Shown here piece by piece: positions 44,512 through 53,351 of a stretch of DNA of 61,686 nucleotides. The stretch comes from Bacteroidales bacterium (GTDB lineage: Bacteria > Bacteroidota > Bacteroidia > Bacteroidales > WCHB1-69). The notes beneath the pieces are model-generated. The model was not told where the DNA came from. It ran no database searches and saw nothing but the letters and a program-made list of their open reading frames with translations. The position numbers were made by a program, and so were the translations under genes. Numbering within the stretch: the first letter of the stretch is position 1; every line of letters starts with the position of its first letter. Where the stretch lies: NCBI GenBank assembly GCA_017540505.1, contig JAFYAW010000023.1, positions 1-61,686 of the forward strand, in the 5' to 3' direction.

Positions 44512-45795
44512 ATGAGATTCAAACCCACGCAATACCTTCTCGTCAACGTTGAGAACGGCCATACCTTTGAAGACAAAGGCTGGACCCTGAGCGACCCCGA
44601 CGGCAAGAAACCGTCGCTGATCCGCGCCATGTATAAGAACATCCTCTTCACCCCGCGCGAGGAGCTGGATGGCATCTACCGTTATGCGGACTGGATGCCC
44701 ATCAACCGCACACTAAAGAAATCCTGCGCCCCCGTCACCTACAAGTCCAAAGGGCTGGCCAAATTTCTGGGTTTGGACAACCTGTACATCACCTTCTCCG
44801 GCTGGTGCCCGAAGATCGGGGCCAAGATGCGCACCTGCTCCTTCAAGGAGACGGAGGCCTACTCGGTGCTGGCCCGCATCAGCCGCAACGAGAACCGCAT
44901 CCTCGTGGTGCAGTCCGCCGGCAACACGGCCCGCGCCTTCGCGCAGGTGTGCTCCGACAACCGCATCCCCATCGTGCTGTGCGTGCCCTACGACAACCTC
45001 CACGACCTCTGGTTCAGCAAGAAGCTAGACAAGTGCGTCAAGTTGGTGGTCGTGCCCCACGGGTACGACTACTACGATGCCATCGCCGTTGGCGAGAAAT
45101 TGGCGGAAGACCACCGCTTTTTCTTAGAAGGCGGGGCCAAGAACGTTGCGCGACGCGACGGCATGGGCACCACCGTGCTGAGCTGTGTGGAACAGATGCA
45201 GCGCATCCCTGACGCCTATTTCCAGGCCGTAGGTTCCGGCACCGGAGCCATCGCCGCTTGGGAGAATGCCTGCCGTTTGGAGGCCGACGGACGCTTCGGC
45301 AACAACCACATGCGCGTGTATGTGGCCCAGAACAAGCCCTTTACCCTCATGTACGACGCCTGGGAAGCCCAATCGAGGGCCCTGCCCGAGCTCTCCGCCG
45401 AAGAGGGACGCCGTCAGGCCGAGGTCATCCTCGCCAAGGTACTCTCCAACCGCAAGCCGCCCTACAGCCTTGCCGGCGGCCTGTTCGACACGCTGACGGA
45501 AAGTCACGGCGACGTGTTCTTAGCCGACAACAACGACATCATGTATTGGATGATGCAATACCGCAACCTGGAGGGTTACGACCTGTTGCCCGCCGCCTGC
45601 GTGGCCGTGAGCGCGCTGGCGCAAGCCGTCAAGGAAGGAGTGGTGAAGAAGGAGGAGTATATTATGCTCAACTGCACCGGCGGCGGCTCTCTCACCGCCA
45701 TGAGCAAAGGCTTTGTCTTCAAGGAACCCGACCTCATCCTCTCGCCGGACCTGCCGTCCGAGACCATCATCGAGAAAGTGAGTGCCCTGTTCTAA
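44512..45795 (+). CDS. cysteate synthase
   Basis: 427 residues, a threonine-synthase-like PLP fold with candidate lysine K112 in CSFKETEAYSV and the phosphate-binding GSGTGAIAAWENA. The whole-length wording (WCPKIGAKMRTCSFKE, SLAGGLFDTLTESHGDVF) resembles cysteate synthases, which make L-cysteate from phosphoserine and sulfite. In archaea this enzyme feeds coenzyme M synthesis. In Bacteroidota, cysteate is the head-group precursor of sulfonolipids. It lies 36 nt after the Hdr-like membrane gene and ends the operon at a clear terminator. A diverged threonine synthase is the main alternative. Confidence 0.82.
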   Translation: MRFKPTQYLLVNVENGHTFEDKGWTLSDPDGKKPSLIRAMYKNILFTPREELDGIYRYADWMPINRTLKKSCAPVTYKSKGLAKFLGLDNLYITFSGWCPKIGAKMRTCSFKETEAYSVLARISRNENRILVVQSAGNTARAFAQVCSDNRIPIVLCVPYDNLHDLWFSKKLDKCVKLVVVPHGYDYYDAIAVGEKLAEDHRFFLEGGAKNVARRDGMGTTVLSCVEQMQRIPDAYFQAVGSGTGAIAAWENACRLEADGRFGNNHMRVYVAQNKPFTLMYDAWEAQSRALPELSAEEGRRQAEVILAKVLSNRKPPYSLAGGLFDTLTESHGDVFLADNNDIMYWMMQYRNLEGYDLLPAACVAVSALAQAVKEGVVKKEEYIMLNCTGGGSLTAMSKGFVFKEPDLILSPDLPSETIIEKVSALF

Positions 45796-45804
45796 ACTAT
45801 TTTT

Positions 45805-45832
45805 AAGGCAACGATAATCGTTGCCTTTTTCT
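45805..45832 (+). terminator. terminator of the sulfonolipid/Hdr operon
   Basis: AAGGCAACG pairs with CGTTGCCTT around ATAAT, followed by TTTCTTTTT. Confidence 0.8.
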
Positions 45833-45889
45833 TTTTCGCGAAATGCACCATTAGAACATCCCCCAAAATCCACTCTAACATAAAATCGT

Positions 45890-45897
45890 TATTTTTG
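45890..45897 (+). promoter_or_regulatory. -7 promoter box of the DUF4153 gene
   Basis: TATTTTTG. An apparent TTG start at 45895 lies within it, so the ATG at 45922 is used. Confidence 0.65.
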
Positions 45898-45921
45898 CAA
45901 AAAAACGAGAATCAAATAAAT

Positions 45922-47676
45922 ATGGAAAAGATAACGTTCAAAGAGAAAATCCAACGAGGACTGACGGCTGTGTGGGATGCCGTGAAAGCGCATCCCGTGG
46001 AGATTGTCATCCTGTTATATGTCTGCGTGGTCGGGTGTTATGGAATTTCCGATCCGGATATATTTGATGTAAAAAACGAACCGGCGCCGTGGTGGTTCCG
46101 GCCGATGTCACTGGCACCGTTTATGGTGGTGGCGGCCTATTCACTGCAACCGCTGCGCAAACGCGGCATCGGGTGGCTGCTGCTCTACCTGCTGCCGTTA
46201 GTGGGGATGATGGCCGGGTTCGCCATGCCGTTCCTCCTCGATTGGGTAGAGGTAACCACCTATTGGATTGCCGTGTTTGCGGCACTTCCGTTGTGGATGT
46301 GCGTGCGGCATTGGCTGACCGACAACGAACCGTTTGTGCAGCGCAACGTGCAGATGGCGTGGTCGTTGGCGCGTGCGTTGCTCGTCGCGGGAATCCTCTA
46401 TCTGCTGTATGCCGCCATCGCCTACACGATCACCTCCCTCTTCGATATCAGATACAAAACATGGAACGGCTGGTACGGTCAGGTGGCGTTGCTATTGTTC
46501 TGCGGGTTGGCTCCCGTGCTCTTTTTCGCCATGGAGGACCGTCCCGAATCCATCGAAATCCGCCGTTTCTGGGCCGTATTGCTGAACTGGGTACTCACGC
46601 CCGCGCTGATGATTTACACCGTGGTGCTCTATGTGTATGCCGCCAAAATCCTCTTTACATGGAACCTGCCGAAGGGCGGGGTCGCCATCATGGTGACGGT
46701 TTTCTTTGTGATCTTCTTCGCAGCCAAGATTTTGCAGATGCTCACGGAACCGCAACCACACAAGTGGTTCTATGACCATTTCAGCCTGTTCGTCTTGCCG
46801 CTTCTGGCACTCTTTTGGATAGCGGTCGCCCGTCGTTTGACGGACTACGGTCTGACCGAGTCACGCTACTACTTGCTATTGGGCGGGGTGTTGATGACCG
46901 TGTGTGTGCTGGTGTTCCTCTTCCGCAACCATCGTGGCTATTTCGCCTTGGCGGCGGGAGCGTTGGCCGTCGTGTTGCTGACGGTGCTGGTGCCGCCGCT
47001 CCGTGGCGAGCGGGTTGCGCAACGGGCCCAAATCCAACGTGTGCGCACGATTGCCAAGAAACTCAACCGCCTGAACGACGACGGCACATTGCGACTTCCC
47101 CAACCCGACAAAGCCGATACATTGCAAGTGGTGGAGCACCGCAAACTTTATCAGTCGCTCAACTATTTGTCCAACAGGAACGACACGGCGTTCTTCAAAC
47201 GTGAGTTCGGCATCGCCCGGAAATCGGACTATTTGGCATCATTGTCGGAAAGAACCTCCGGTTATGCCTCTGCGTGGTCGGAAGATAATGCCCGAGAACA
47301 GTTAGAGGATGAAGTTTTGATTGTGGAGGAAATGCAGCCAAGTGTCTATTTATCGCGCAAGAGTAACGGGCCCGTGGATGTGAGCGGCTACCGCCAGATG
47401 TACAGGACGACAAACCATATCAGAGCGGATCAATCGTTTTCCATCGGGAATGGCAAGAAAATTTCGGCAAATCAGATTTTCCGGGAGCAGTTGCAAAGGC
47501 TTGGCTGTCCGGACATGTTGCCTTCGAGGACTTGGTTAGAGGATCATGAAGAAGAATTGTTGACCTATCGCACCGACAGTTTGCTGGTCTGTTTCAACCA
47601 GTTGCGCTTGGAGCGTCAAACCTCCGACGTTGAATGGAGGGTGGAGTATTACGAATGGGTGGTGCTGGTGAAGTAA
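45922..47676 (+). CDS. DUF4153 membrane protein
   Basis: 584 residues from the ATG at 45922. Eleven or so membrane helices fill residues 25-375, with the family-typical LTPALMIYTVVLYVYAAKI in the middle, followed by a soluble C-terminal region of about 200 residues rich in charged residues (RAQIQRVRTIAKKLNRLND, YRTDSLLVCFNQLRL). DUF4153 is common in Bacteroidota; the function is unknown. It stands alone between the sulfonolipid operon and a convergent marR-type gene. Confidence 0.82.
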   Translation: MEKITFKEKIQRGLTAVWDAVKAHPVEIVILLYVCVVGCYGISDPDIFDVKNEPAPWWFRPMSLAPFMVVAAYSLQPLRKRGIGWLLLYLLPLVGMMAGFAMPFLLDWVEVTTYWIAVFAALPLWMCVRHWLTDNEPFVQRNVQMAWSLARALLVAGILYLLYAAIAYTITSLFDIRYKTWNGWYGQVALLLFCGLAPVLFFAMEDRPESIEIRRFWAVLLNWVLTPALMIYTVVLYVYAAKILFTWNLPKGGVAIMVTVFFVIFFAAKILQMLTEPQPHKWFYDHFSLFVLPLLALFWIAVARRLTDYGLTESRYYLLLGGVLMTVCVLVFLFRNHRGYFALAAGALAVVLLTVLVPPLRGERVAQRAQIQRVRTIAKKLNRLNDDGTLRLPQPDKADTLQVVEHRKLYQSLNYLSNRNDTAFFKREFGIARKSDYLASLSERTSGYASAWSEDNAREQLEDEVLIVEEMQPSVYLSRKSNGPVDVSGYRQMYRTTNHIRADQSFSIGNGKKISANQIFREQLQRLGCPDMLPSRTWLEDHEEELLTYRTDSLLVCFNQLRLERQTSDVEWRVEYYEWVVLVK

Positions 47677-47758
47677 GGGGTGATTTTTTTTGAAAACGGC
47701 ATCAACCGAGTTGGTGGTTCACTCAATCTTTGAAAAAACTTCAAGATCTTCCACAGGG

Positions 47759-48208
47759 CTATACCCCCTCCTGCGGGAGTGATTGCGACATGTTTTCCGA
47801 CAGCTTATCCAAGGTATTCAGGAAGTTGCGCAGCTCTTCCTCGCTGATGCCGGCGAGCACCTTGTCTAACATGGAGATGCCCACCTGCTTGGCCTCCTGT
47901 TTCATCTGTTCGCCTTTGGGGGTGAGCACGATGATATTGGAACGTTTGTCATTAGGGTTTTTGCGCCGGGCAATAAAGGATTTCTTTTCCAGTGCATCCA
48001 CCAGTTTGGTGACGGAGTTTTTGTCCTTCTGCATATTGTTGGCCAGGCTCTGCTGCGACATCGGGCCCTGGTTCCAGAGGATGTCCACCAGCAGGAACTG
48101 TTCGGGCGTAAGGCCCAGGTCATACTGTTTCAGCATGGCGGAGGTGTACTGTTTCAACCTACAGGCCGCCAGATTGATATACACGGCGATTTCTTTGGAC
48201 AATAGCAT
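47759..48208 (-). CDS. MarR-family transcriptional regulator
   Basis: 149 residues with a winged helix-turn-helix: FLLVDILWNQGPMSQQSLAN (helices 2-3), KDKNSVTKLVDALEKK (recognition helix) and the wing FIARRKNPNDKRSNIIVLT. The N-terminal helix (MLLSKEIAVYINLAACRLKQ) and the C-terminal helix form the dimer. MarR proteins repress nearby or distant genes and are released by small phenolic or oxidant signals. It is convergent with the DUF4153 gene and divergent from the HEPN-hsdM unit, so it could regulate the restriction locus, but no palindromic operator was evident. Promoter box TATCTTTG at 48232-48239. Confidence 0.9.
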   Translation of the reverse strand: MLLSKEIAVYINLAACRLKQYTSAMLKQYDLGLTPEQFLLVDILWNQGPMSQQSLANNMQKDKNSVTKLVDALEKKSFIARRKNPNDKRSNIIVLTPKGEQMKQEAKQVGISMLDKVLAGISEEELRNFLNTLDKLSENMSQSLPQEGV

Positions 48209-48231
48209 GATTCGACACGAATAAGAGGTGG

Positions 48232-48239
48232 CAAAGATA
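48232..48239 (-). promoter_or_regulatory. -7 promoter box of the marR-type gene
   Basis: GTATCTTTGCC on the minus strand: the same GTATCTTTGC decamer that occurs inside every CRISPR repeat. Confidence 0.6.
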
Positions 48240-48363
48240 CGGAAAATTCCGTTAACCGTCAGCTATCGGCTTTAGGGGATTGGAGTTGGATGTTGGGGCT
48301 CTTAGTTCCTTAACTTCTTTCTTAAAATGTGCCATTTCCAGCAGATTATGTGGGGGAAATTGT

Positions 48364-48371
48364 TATTTTTG
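48364..48371 (+). promoter_or_regulatory. -7 promoter box of the HEPN-hsdM unit
   Basis: TATTTTTG followed by CAGAG, 37 nt before the ATG at 48408. This rejects the longer frame start at 48327. Confidence 0.65.
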
Positions 48372-48407
48372 CAGAGTGAAATATGCACTATAACGGCAAC
48401 CATAAAA

Positions 48408-49142
48408 ATGACAAACGAATTTGACAATAGTCCATACGCGCAGATTTGCAACCATCGCTATGAGCGTTGGTTTCGAGAGTTTCAACATAACGGTAACAAA
48501 CTTGATGCTACCGCGAAGAAAGAATTTGTGGAAATCCTAGATGAAACAATTTTTAGTTTTTCGGAGGGTTTGCCAATTCTGAAAGAAACTCTTGAGCAAA
48601 TAAAAGATATGCACAATGCATACCATGATGCCTATAGGGTTGTTGTTTCAGTTGCGCAGTTTACCGCGATAACCATGACGGACTGTTTGGTTATTAGCAA
48701 ATACTTCATTTTGTCCGACAAAGATTATGATCGTCGGTTTATGCGTGGAAAAATGAAAGTTATTCTCAACGAGGGATTCAAGAAACTATATGGCTTTGAT
48801 GAAAAATCACATAAAAAATCAGAATGGAACAGACTTGTCCCAATTCTGAAATTCTTTCCAAAGGACATTCAAAATCAGTATAAACAGTTGTCTTCTTTGC
48901 TTGAAGAACATTCCAAATCTTCCTCGTGGTGGAAAGATGAGCGCAATGTGGAGACCCATCTTGATATTGAGAAGCTCTATGAGTCAAGATGCGAGGAGGT
49001 TGTTGAGAGTAAAGTGATGATGGATTCTTTAAAACTGTACAACACCCTCTATGCTGTAAATCTTTTTCTGACCAATGCGCATTCTTGTTTTTATAATTAT
49101 CTTTTAACCAAGTATAAGCAAGGAGAATTAAAAGAGAAATAG
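48408..49142 (+). CDS. HEPN-motif protein of unknown function, upstream of hsdM
   Basis: 244 residues from the ATG at 48408. All-helical, charged and AT-rich, unlike hsdM. It contains R179-N180-x3-H184 in ERNVETHLD, which fits the R-polar-x3-H signature of HEPN ribonucleases. The spacing and helical context, with a Glu/Lys-rich helix on each side, support but do not prove this. HEPN proteins are frequent RNase effectors in abortive-infection systems. It lies 29 nt upstream of hsdM and shares its only visible promoter, so it is part of the restriction locus. No full-length family was recognised. Confidence 0.5.
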   Translation: MTNEFDNSPYAQICNHRYERWFREFQHNGNKLDATAKKEFVEILDETIFSFSEGLPILKETLEQIKDMHNAYHDAYRVVVSVAQFTAITMTDCLVISKYFILSDKDYDRRFMRGKMKVILNEGFKKLYGFDEKSHKKSEWNRLVPILKFFPKDIQNQYKQLSSLLEEHSKSSSWWKDERNVETHLDIEKLYESRCEEVVESKVMMDSLKLYNTLYAVNLFLTNAHSCFYNYLLTKYKQGELKEK

Positions 49143-49171
49143 ACGTTATACCTGTTATCAAACAATCATTT

Positions 49172-50740
49172 ATGCCAAAAACAGCTAAACCCAATAAGAA
49201 ACAGGAGAAATCCATGGAATCGGCCCTATGGGAGTCGGCCAACAAACTGCGCGGTGCCGTGGAGCCAGCCGAATACAAGCACGTTGTGCTGTCGCTCATC
49301 TTCCTCAAGTATGCCGGCGACCGCTTCGAGCAGCGTAAACGGGAGCTGATGGACCAGGGACTGAAAGAGTATGTCGATACGGTGGAGTTCTACACGGCGG
49401 AGAATGTGTTTTACCTGCCCGAGAACTGCCGCTGGTCGTACATTATGGAGAACGCCAAACAGCCCAACATCTTCCAGATCATTGACGATGCTTTAAGCAA
49501 TATTGAGAAGAAAAACAAGCAGCTGGCAGGCGCGTTGCCCAACAACTACTACTCCAACCTTGGGTTGGACAAAACCAAGTTCGCTTCGTTGTTAGACGAA
49601 ATCAACAAACTGGACACCATTGCGGATTCGGAGAACGACCTTATCGGGCGGGTGTATGAGTATTTCCTGGGCAAGTTCGCCATTGCGGAAGGCAAGGGCA
49701 AGGGGGAATATTACACGCCGAAATCCATCGTGAATCTCATTGCCGAACTCATTGAGCCATACGATGGCAAGATTTATGACCCCTGTTGCGGCTCAGGTGG
49801 CATGTTCGTGCAGTCGGTGAAGTTTGTGAAGGCGCACCACGGGAACCAGAAGAACGTGAGCGTGTATGGGCAGGAGAACACCAACACCACCTTCAAGCTG
49901 GCGCGCATGAACCTCGCCATCCGTGGCATTTCGGCCGACATCCGGCAGGGCGACACTTTCCACAACGACCAGCACAAGGATCTCAAGGCCGACTACATCA
50001 TGGCCAATCCGCCGTTCAACCAGAAGGCCTGGCGTGAGGAAAACGAGCTCACCGACGACGCCCGCTGGAGCGGCTACGACACGCCGCCGACCTCCAACGC
50101 CAACTACGGCTGGATATTGAACATCCTCGCCAAGCTCTCCACCAACGGAGTGGCGGGCTTCCTGTTGGCCAACGGGGCTTTGAGCGCTGACGGCACGGAG
50201 CATGCCATCCGGAAGAAACTCCTTGAGAACGATAAAGTGGAGGCCATTCTCATTCTGCCGAGAAACCTTTTCTACTCCACCGACATCAGCGTGACGTTGT
50301 GGATTCTGAACAACAACAAGAAAGCGCGGGTGGTGACCAAGAACGGACAGGAAATCCATTACCGCGACCGCGAGGGGGAAGTGCTCTTTATGGATCTCCG
50401 CCAAAAAGGCAATCCTTTTGAGAAGAAATATGTGGAACTCGACCCTGACACGCGAGACACTGTGACCCGCACCTACCACATTTGGCAACAGGAGGGTTTT
50501 GAGGAGAACTACCACGACGAGCCCGAATACTGCTATTCCGCCACGTTAGACGAAATACGGAAGAAGGGCTGGAGTTTGGTGCCCAGCAAGTACATCGAGT
50601 TCAAGAATCGAGACGAACAGATCGATTACGATACGAAGATGCGGGAACTGCAAGGTGAGTTGCGAGAGTTGTTGAAGCAGGAAGAGGAGAACAAGAAGGA
50701 ACTGAAGGGGTTATTTGAGAAGTTGGGGTATAAACTGTGA
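49172..50740 (+). CDS. hsdM: type I restriction-modification DNA methyltransferase (M subunit)
   Basis: 522 residues. N-terminal helical HsdM domain (SALWESANKLRGAVEPAEYK), then the SAM-binding GEYYTPKSIVNLIAELIEPY with DPCCGSGGMFVQ, and catalytic N279-P-P-F in MANPPFNQKAW, the motif of adenine-N6 methylases. Together with HsdS it methylates the recognition sequence; with HsdR it restricts unmodified DNA. The next restriction gene, hsdS, is displaced by an inserted Fic gene flanked by direct repeats. Confidence 0.96.
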   Translation: MPKTAKPNKKQEKSMESALWESANKLRGAVEPAEYKHVVLSLIFLKYAGDRFEQRKRELMDQGLKEYVDTVEFYTAENVFYLPENCRWSYIMENAKQPNIFQIIDDALSNIEKKNKQLAGALPNNYYSNLGLDKTKFASLLDEINKLDTIADSENDLIGRVYEYFLGKFAIAEGKGKGEYYTPKSIVNLIAELIEPYDGKIYDPCCGSGGMFVQSVKFVKAHHGNQKNVSVYGQENTNTTFKLARMNLAIRGISADIRQGDTFHNDQHKDLKADYIMANPPFNQKAWREENELTDDARWSGYDTPPTSNANYGWILNILAKLSTNGVAGFLLANGALSADGTEHAIRKKLLENDKVEAILILPRNLFYSTDISVTLWILNNNKKARVVTKNGQEIHYRDREGEVLFMDLRQKGNPFEKKYVELDPDTRDTVTRTYHIWQQEGFEENYHDEPEYCYSATLDEIRKKGWSLVPSKYIEFKNRDEQIDYDTKMRELQGELRELLKQEEENKKELKGLFEKLGYKL

Positions 50741-50779
50741 AATTCTTTCCAATGTTTGAAGAATTGGAAAGAATTGGAA
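50741..50779. repeat. 39-bp direct repeat with internal hairpin, left copy
   Basis: Begins AATTCTTTCCAATGTTTG directly after the hsdM stop. Identical to 52128-52166. The first 13 bp and the following AATTGGAAAGAATT form an inverted repeat around GTTTGAAG. Confidence 0.9.
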
Positions 50780-50786
50780 TATTTTT

Positions 50787-50794
50787 TATTTTTG
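50787..50794 (+). promoter_or_regulatory. -7 promoter box of the fic gene
   Basis: TATTTTTG followed by CAAC, 28 nt before the fic ATG, so the gene can be expressed independently. Confidence 0.6.
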
Positions 50795-50821
50795 CAACTT
50801 TGAAAAAAATATCGTATAAAA

Positions 50822-52129
50822 ATGGAAAAGCCGCCTAAAATAAAAGAAGAAAATCTTCTCGAGACTATTGTAAACCCTCCTCAAGAAGAGATTGTTTCTA
50901 TTGTTGACAAGATAAATGATTCGTATGAGTATTGGGACTCTGTGAAGTATAAGAAATGTCCGGAGGGTTGTTCTCCAATAAAATTGTGGACATACGTGAA
51001 AGCTTCAAGAATGAAGATTTTGACATCTGCATGGGAGAAGTACAGAATTGTTTTGGGCATAACAAATCAGATGCAACGCATGTGTCATGAGTTCGACATG
51101 AATTTTGGCGGATTTTGGGGTGCAAGTTCCATTATCCCGGGTGACAGTAAGGAGCGGTATCTGGTCAGTTCGTTGATGGAGGAGGCCATTTTCTCCAGTC
51201 AAATGGAAGGAGCTGTCACCACACGAAAGGTGGCAAAAGAGATGCTACGGAAGAAAATAACGCCCAAGGACAAGTCTCAACAAATGATAGCCAACAACTA
51301 CCAAACGATTCAGTTTGTCGTGCAAAATCAAGATACTCCGCTTACGGTGGAGCTTTTGCAACATATACATCGGCTGATGACTGAACACACTTTGGATAAT
51401 CCACAAGATGCAGGACGTTTCCGTACTAATGATGATGTGGTTGTTGAAAATGGCATCACTCATGAGATAGTACACTTTCCTCCTTCCTACACTGAAATAC
51501 CTGAATTTGTAAAAGACCTGTGCAAATTTTTCAACGAAGAAAAGCCAAAGGTTTTTATCCATCCTATCATTCGTGGCATCATCATCCACTTTATGATAGC
51601 GTATATGCACCCGTTTGTGGATGGTAACGGACGAACGGCACGAGCCCTTTTCTATTGGTATATGCTGAAGCAGAAGTATTGGCTGACAGAATATTTGTCC
51701 ATATCAAGAGTTATTGCCAAATCCAAGAAATCGTACGAAAAGTCATTTCAATATACAGAGGCTGATGGTAATGATATGGGTTATTTTGTGGCTTATAATT
51801 TACGCGTGTTAGATCTCTCATTCAAACAGCTACAAGGTTATTTGAGAAGAAAGCAGGAGGAAAAGAAAGCTGCAAACACATTCTTGCAATTAGGTGATAT
51901 TAACGACCGTCAGGCCCAGATAATCAAAATGTTTGTTGACAATCCCAAGGAAGTCATTACGGTTAAAGACATCCAAAACAAGTTCTTCATCAGTGCAACA
52001 ACGGCAAAGAGTGACATTATGGGATTGGTAAATCGTGAGCTTGTCAATGAGTTTGCGTTTAACAAAGTAAAGAAGGGCTATGTCAGAAGCGAAAACTTCG
52101 AGATTGCTGTAAAACCTTTTTTGAAATAA
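50822..52129 (+). CDS. Fic-domain AMP-transferase with N-terminal inhibitory helix
   Basis: 435 residues. The Fic motif HPFVDGNGRTAR is complete, with catalytic H263. Upstream, S125-x3-E129-G130 in SSQMEG matches the inhibitory motif of class II Fic proteins, where the Glu blocks ATP binding until relieved. A C-terminal winged-helix region (DRQAQIIKMFVDNPKEVITV, then FFISATTAKSDIMGLVNREL) probably binds DNA or partners. Fic proteins AMPylate target proteins such as gyrase or GTPases. It sits between hsdM and hsdS with its own promoter and is bounded by 39-bp direct repeats, so it looks like an inserted cargo gene. Confidence 0.93.
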   Translation: MEKPPKIKEENLLETIVNPPQEEIVSIVDKINDSYEYWDSVKYKKCPEGCSPIKLWTYVKASRMKILTSAWEKYRIVLGITNQMQRMCHEFDMNFGGFWGASSIIPGDSKERYLVSSLMEEAIFSSQMEGAVTTRKVAKEMLRKKITPKDKSQQMIANNYQTIQFVVQNQDTPLTVELLQHIHRLMTEHTLDNPQDAGRFRTNDDVVVENGITHEIVHFPPSYTEIPEFVKDLCKFFNEEKPKVFIHPIIRGIIIHFMIAYMHPFVDGNGRTARALFYWYMLKQKYWLTEYLSISRVIAKSKKSYEKSFQYTEADGNDMGYFVAYNLRVLDLSFKQLQGYLRRKQEEKKAANTFLQLGDINDRQAQIIKMFVDNPKEVITVKDIQNKFFISATTAKSDIMGLVNRELVNEFAFNKVKKGYVRSENFEIAVKPFLK

Positions 52130-52166
52130 TTCTTTCCAATGTTTGAAGAATTGGAAAGAATTGGAA
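52128..52166. repeat. 39-bp direct repeat with internal hairpin, right copy
   Basis: Identical to 50741-50779. It overlaps the last bases of the fic stop and lies just before hsdS. Confidence 0.9.
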
Positions 52167-52188
52167 AGAAAAGAACAGGACAGAGACT

Positions 52189-53337
52189 ATGTATAGTAGT
52201 GACTATCAGCGTTTAGGCGACTATATCAGGGAAGTGAACGTCCGTAACCGTGAATTGAAGGTGACGAACTTGCTGGGAATGAGCATATCGAAGATTTTTA
52301 TTCCTTCGATCGCCAACACCATTGGCACAGATATGTCCACCTACAAAATCATCAAAAGGAATCAGTTTGCCTACGTGCCTGTCACCTCACGCAATGGAGA
52401 GAAAATCACTATTGCTTTGTTGGATTGCGCTGACGAGGCCATCATTTCGCAAGCATACACTGTTTTTGAGATTATTAACCAAGAACAATTGTTACCCGAA
52501 TACCTGATGATGTGGTTTCGCCGTCCGGAATTTGACCGTTATGCCCGTTTCCATTCACACGGAAGTGCACGTGAGGTGTTTGATTGGGAAGAACTTTGTA
52601 ATGTGATGCTTCCCATTCCCGACATTGCCCGCCAGCGCGAAATCGTGGCGGAATACGAGACGTTGACGCGCCGCATTCGCCTCAACGAGCAGATGATAGA
52701 GAAATTGGAAGCCACCGCGCAGGCACTTTATCGGAAGATGTTTGTGGACGGGGTTGATAAGGAGAATTTGCCGGAAGGGTGGAGAAGAGGGACGATTGAA
52801 GAGTTCTGTAAAGCGATGAAATCAGGTGGGACACCAAGCAGAAATAATATTGAGTATTGGAATAAGAATGACTATCCATGGCTCAAAACAGGTGAAGTTC
52901 AAAATAATGTTATTATAGATGTTGAAGAATATATTAGTGAAAAAGGATTGAAAAATAGTTCGGCAAAAATAATTCCTCGTGGTTCTATAATAATGGCAAT
53001 GTATGGAGGTGGTACTGTTAGCAATGTGGCGTATTTAGATTGCGAGACAACGACAAACCAGGCTTGCTGCAATATGATTTGTAAAAACAAAGAAGATTCT
53101 GCCTTTTTATTCTTCCATTTGTTGTTTTATCAAGAAGATATTAAAAGGCTTGCAAATGGTGGGGCACAGGAAAATTTAAGCCAAGAATTGATAGCACAAC
53201 AGCCCATTCTTCTTTTTGATGATAATGAAAAGAAGTCTATGTTTGTGCCTATACTTGACAACCTCATTGTCAAATATAGAGAAAACTCGAAATTAACAGA
53301 ATTACAGTCTTTGCTTTTGGCGAGGATTGGGAAATAA
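52189..53337 (+). CDS. hsdS: type I restriction specificity subunit (S)
   Basis: 382 residues with two target-recognition domains. TRD1 lies at about 5-155 (YQRLGDYIREVNVRNRELK start, MLPIPDIARQREIVAEYETL central helix). TRD2 lies at about 195-370 (GWRRGTIEEFCKAMKSGGT, then the C-terminal ELTELQSLL-type helix). The central conserved helices keep the two half-site readers apart. It sets the methylated/cut sequence. Codon use drops in GC within TRD2, as expected for shuffled recognition domains. No second hsdS or recombinase is visible in the window. Confidence 0.93.
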   Translation: MYSSDYQRLGDYIREVNVRNRELKVTNLLGMSISKIFIPSIANTIGTDMSTYKIIKRNQFAYVPVTSRNGEKITIALLDCADEAIISQAYTVFEIINQEQLLPEYLMMWFRRPEFDRYARFHSHGSAREVFDWEELCNVMLPIPDIARQREIVAEYETLTRRIRLNEQMIEKLEATAQALYRKMFVDGVDKENLPEGWRRGTIEEFCKAMKSGGTPSRNNIEYWNKNDYPWLKTGEVQNNVIIDVEEYISEKGLKNSSAKIIPRGSIIMAMYGGGTVSNVAYLDCETTTNQACCNMICKNKEDSAFLFFHLLFYQEDIKRLANGGAQENLSQELIAQQPILLFDDNEKKSMFVPILDNLIVKYRENSKLTELQSLLLARIGK

Positions 53338-53351
53338 AAATAGTGAATAAC

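Noticed and set aside
52189-53337. An invertible hsdS system
   Set aside because: No second hsdS fragment, inverted repeats within hsdS or nearby recombinase was found in the window.
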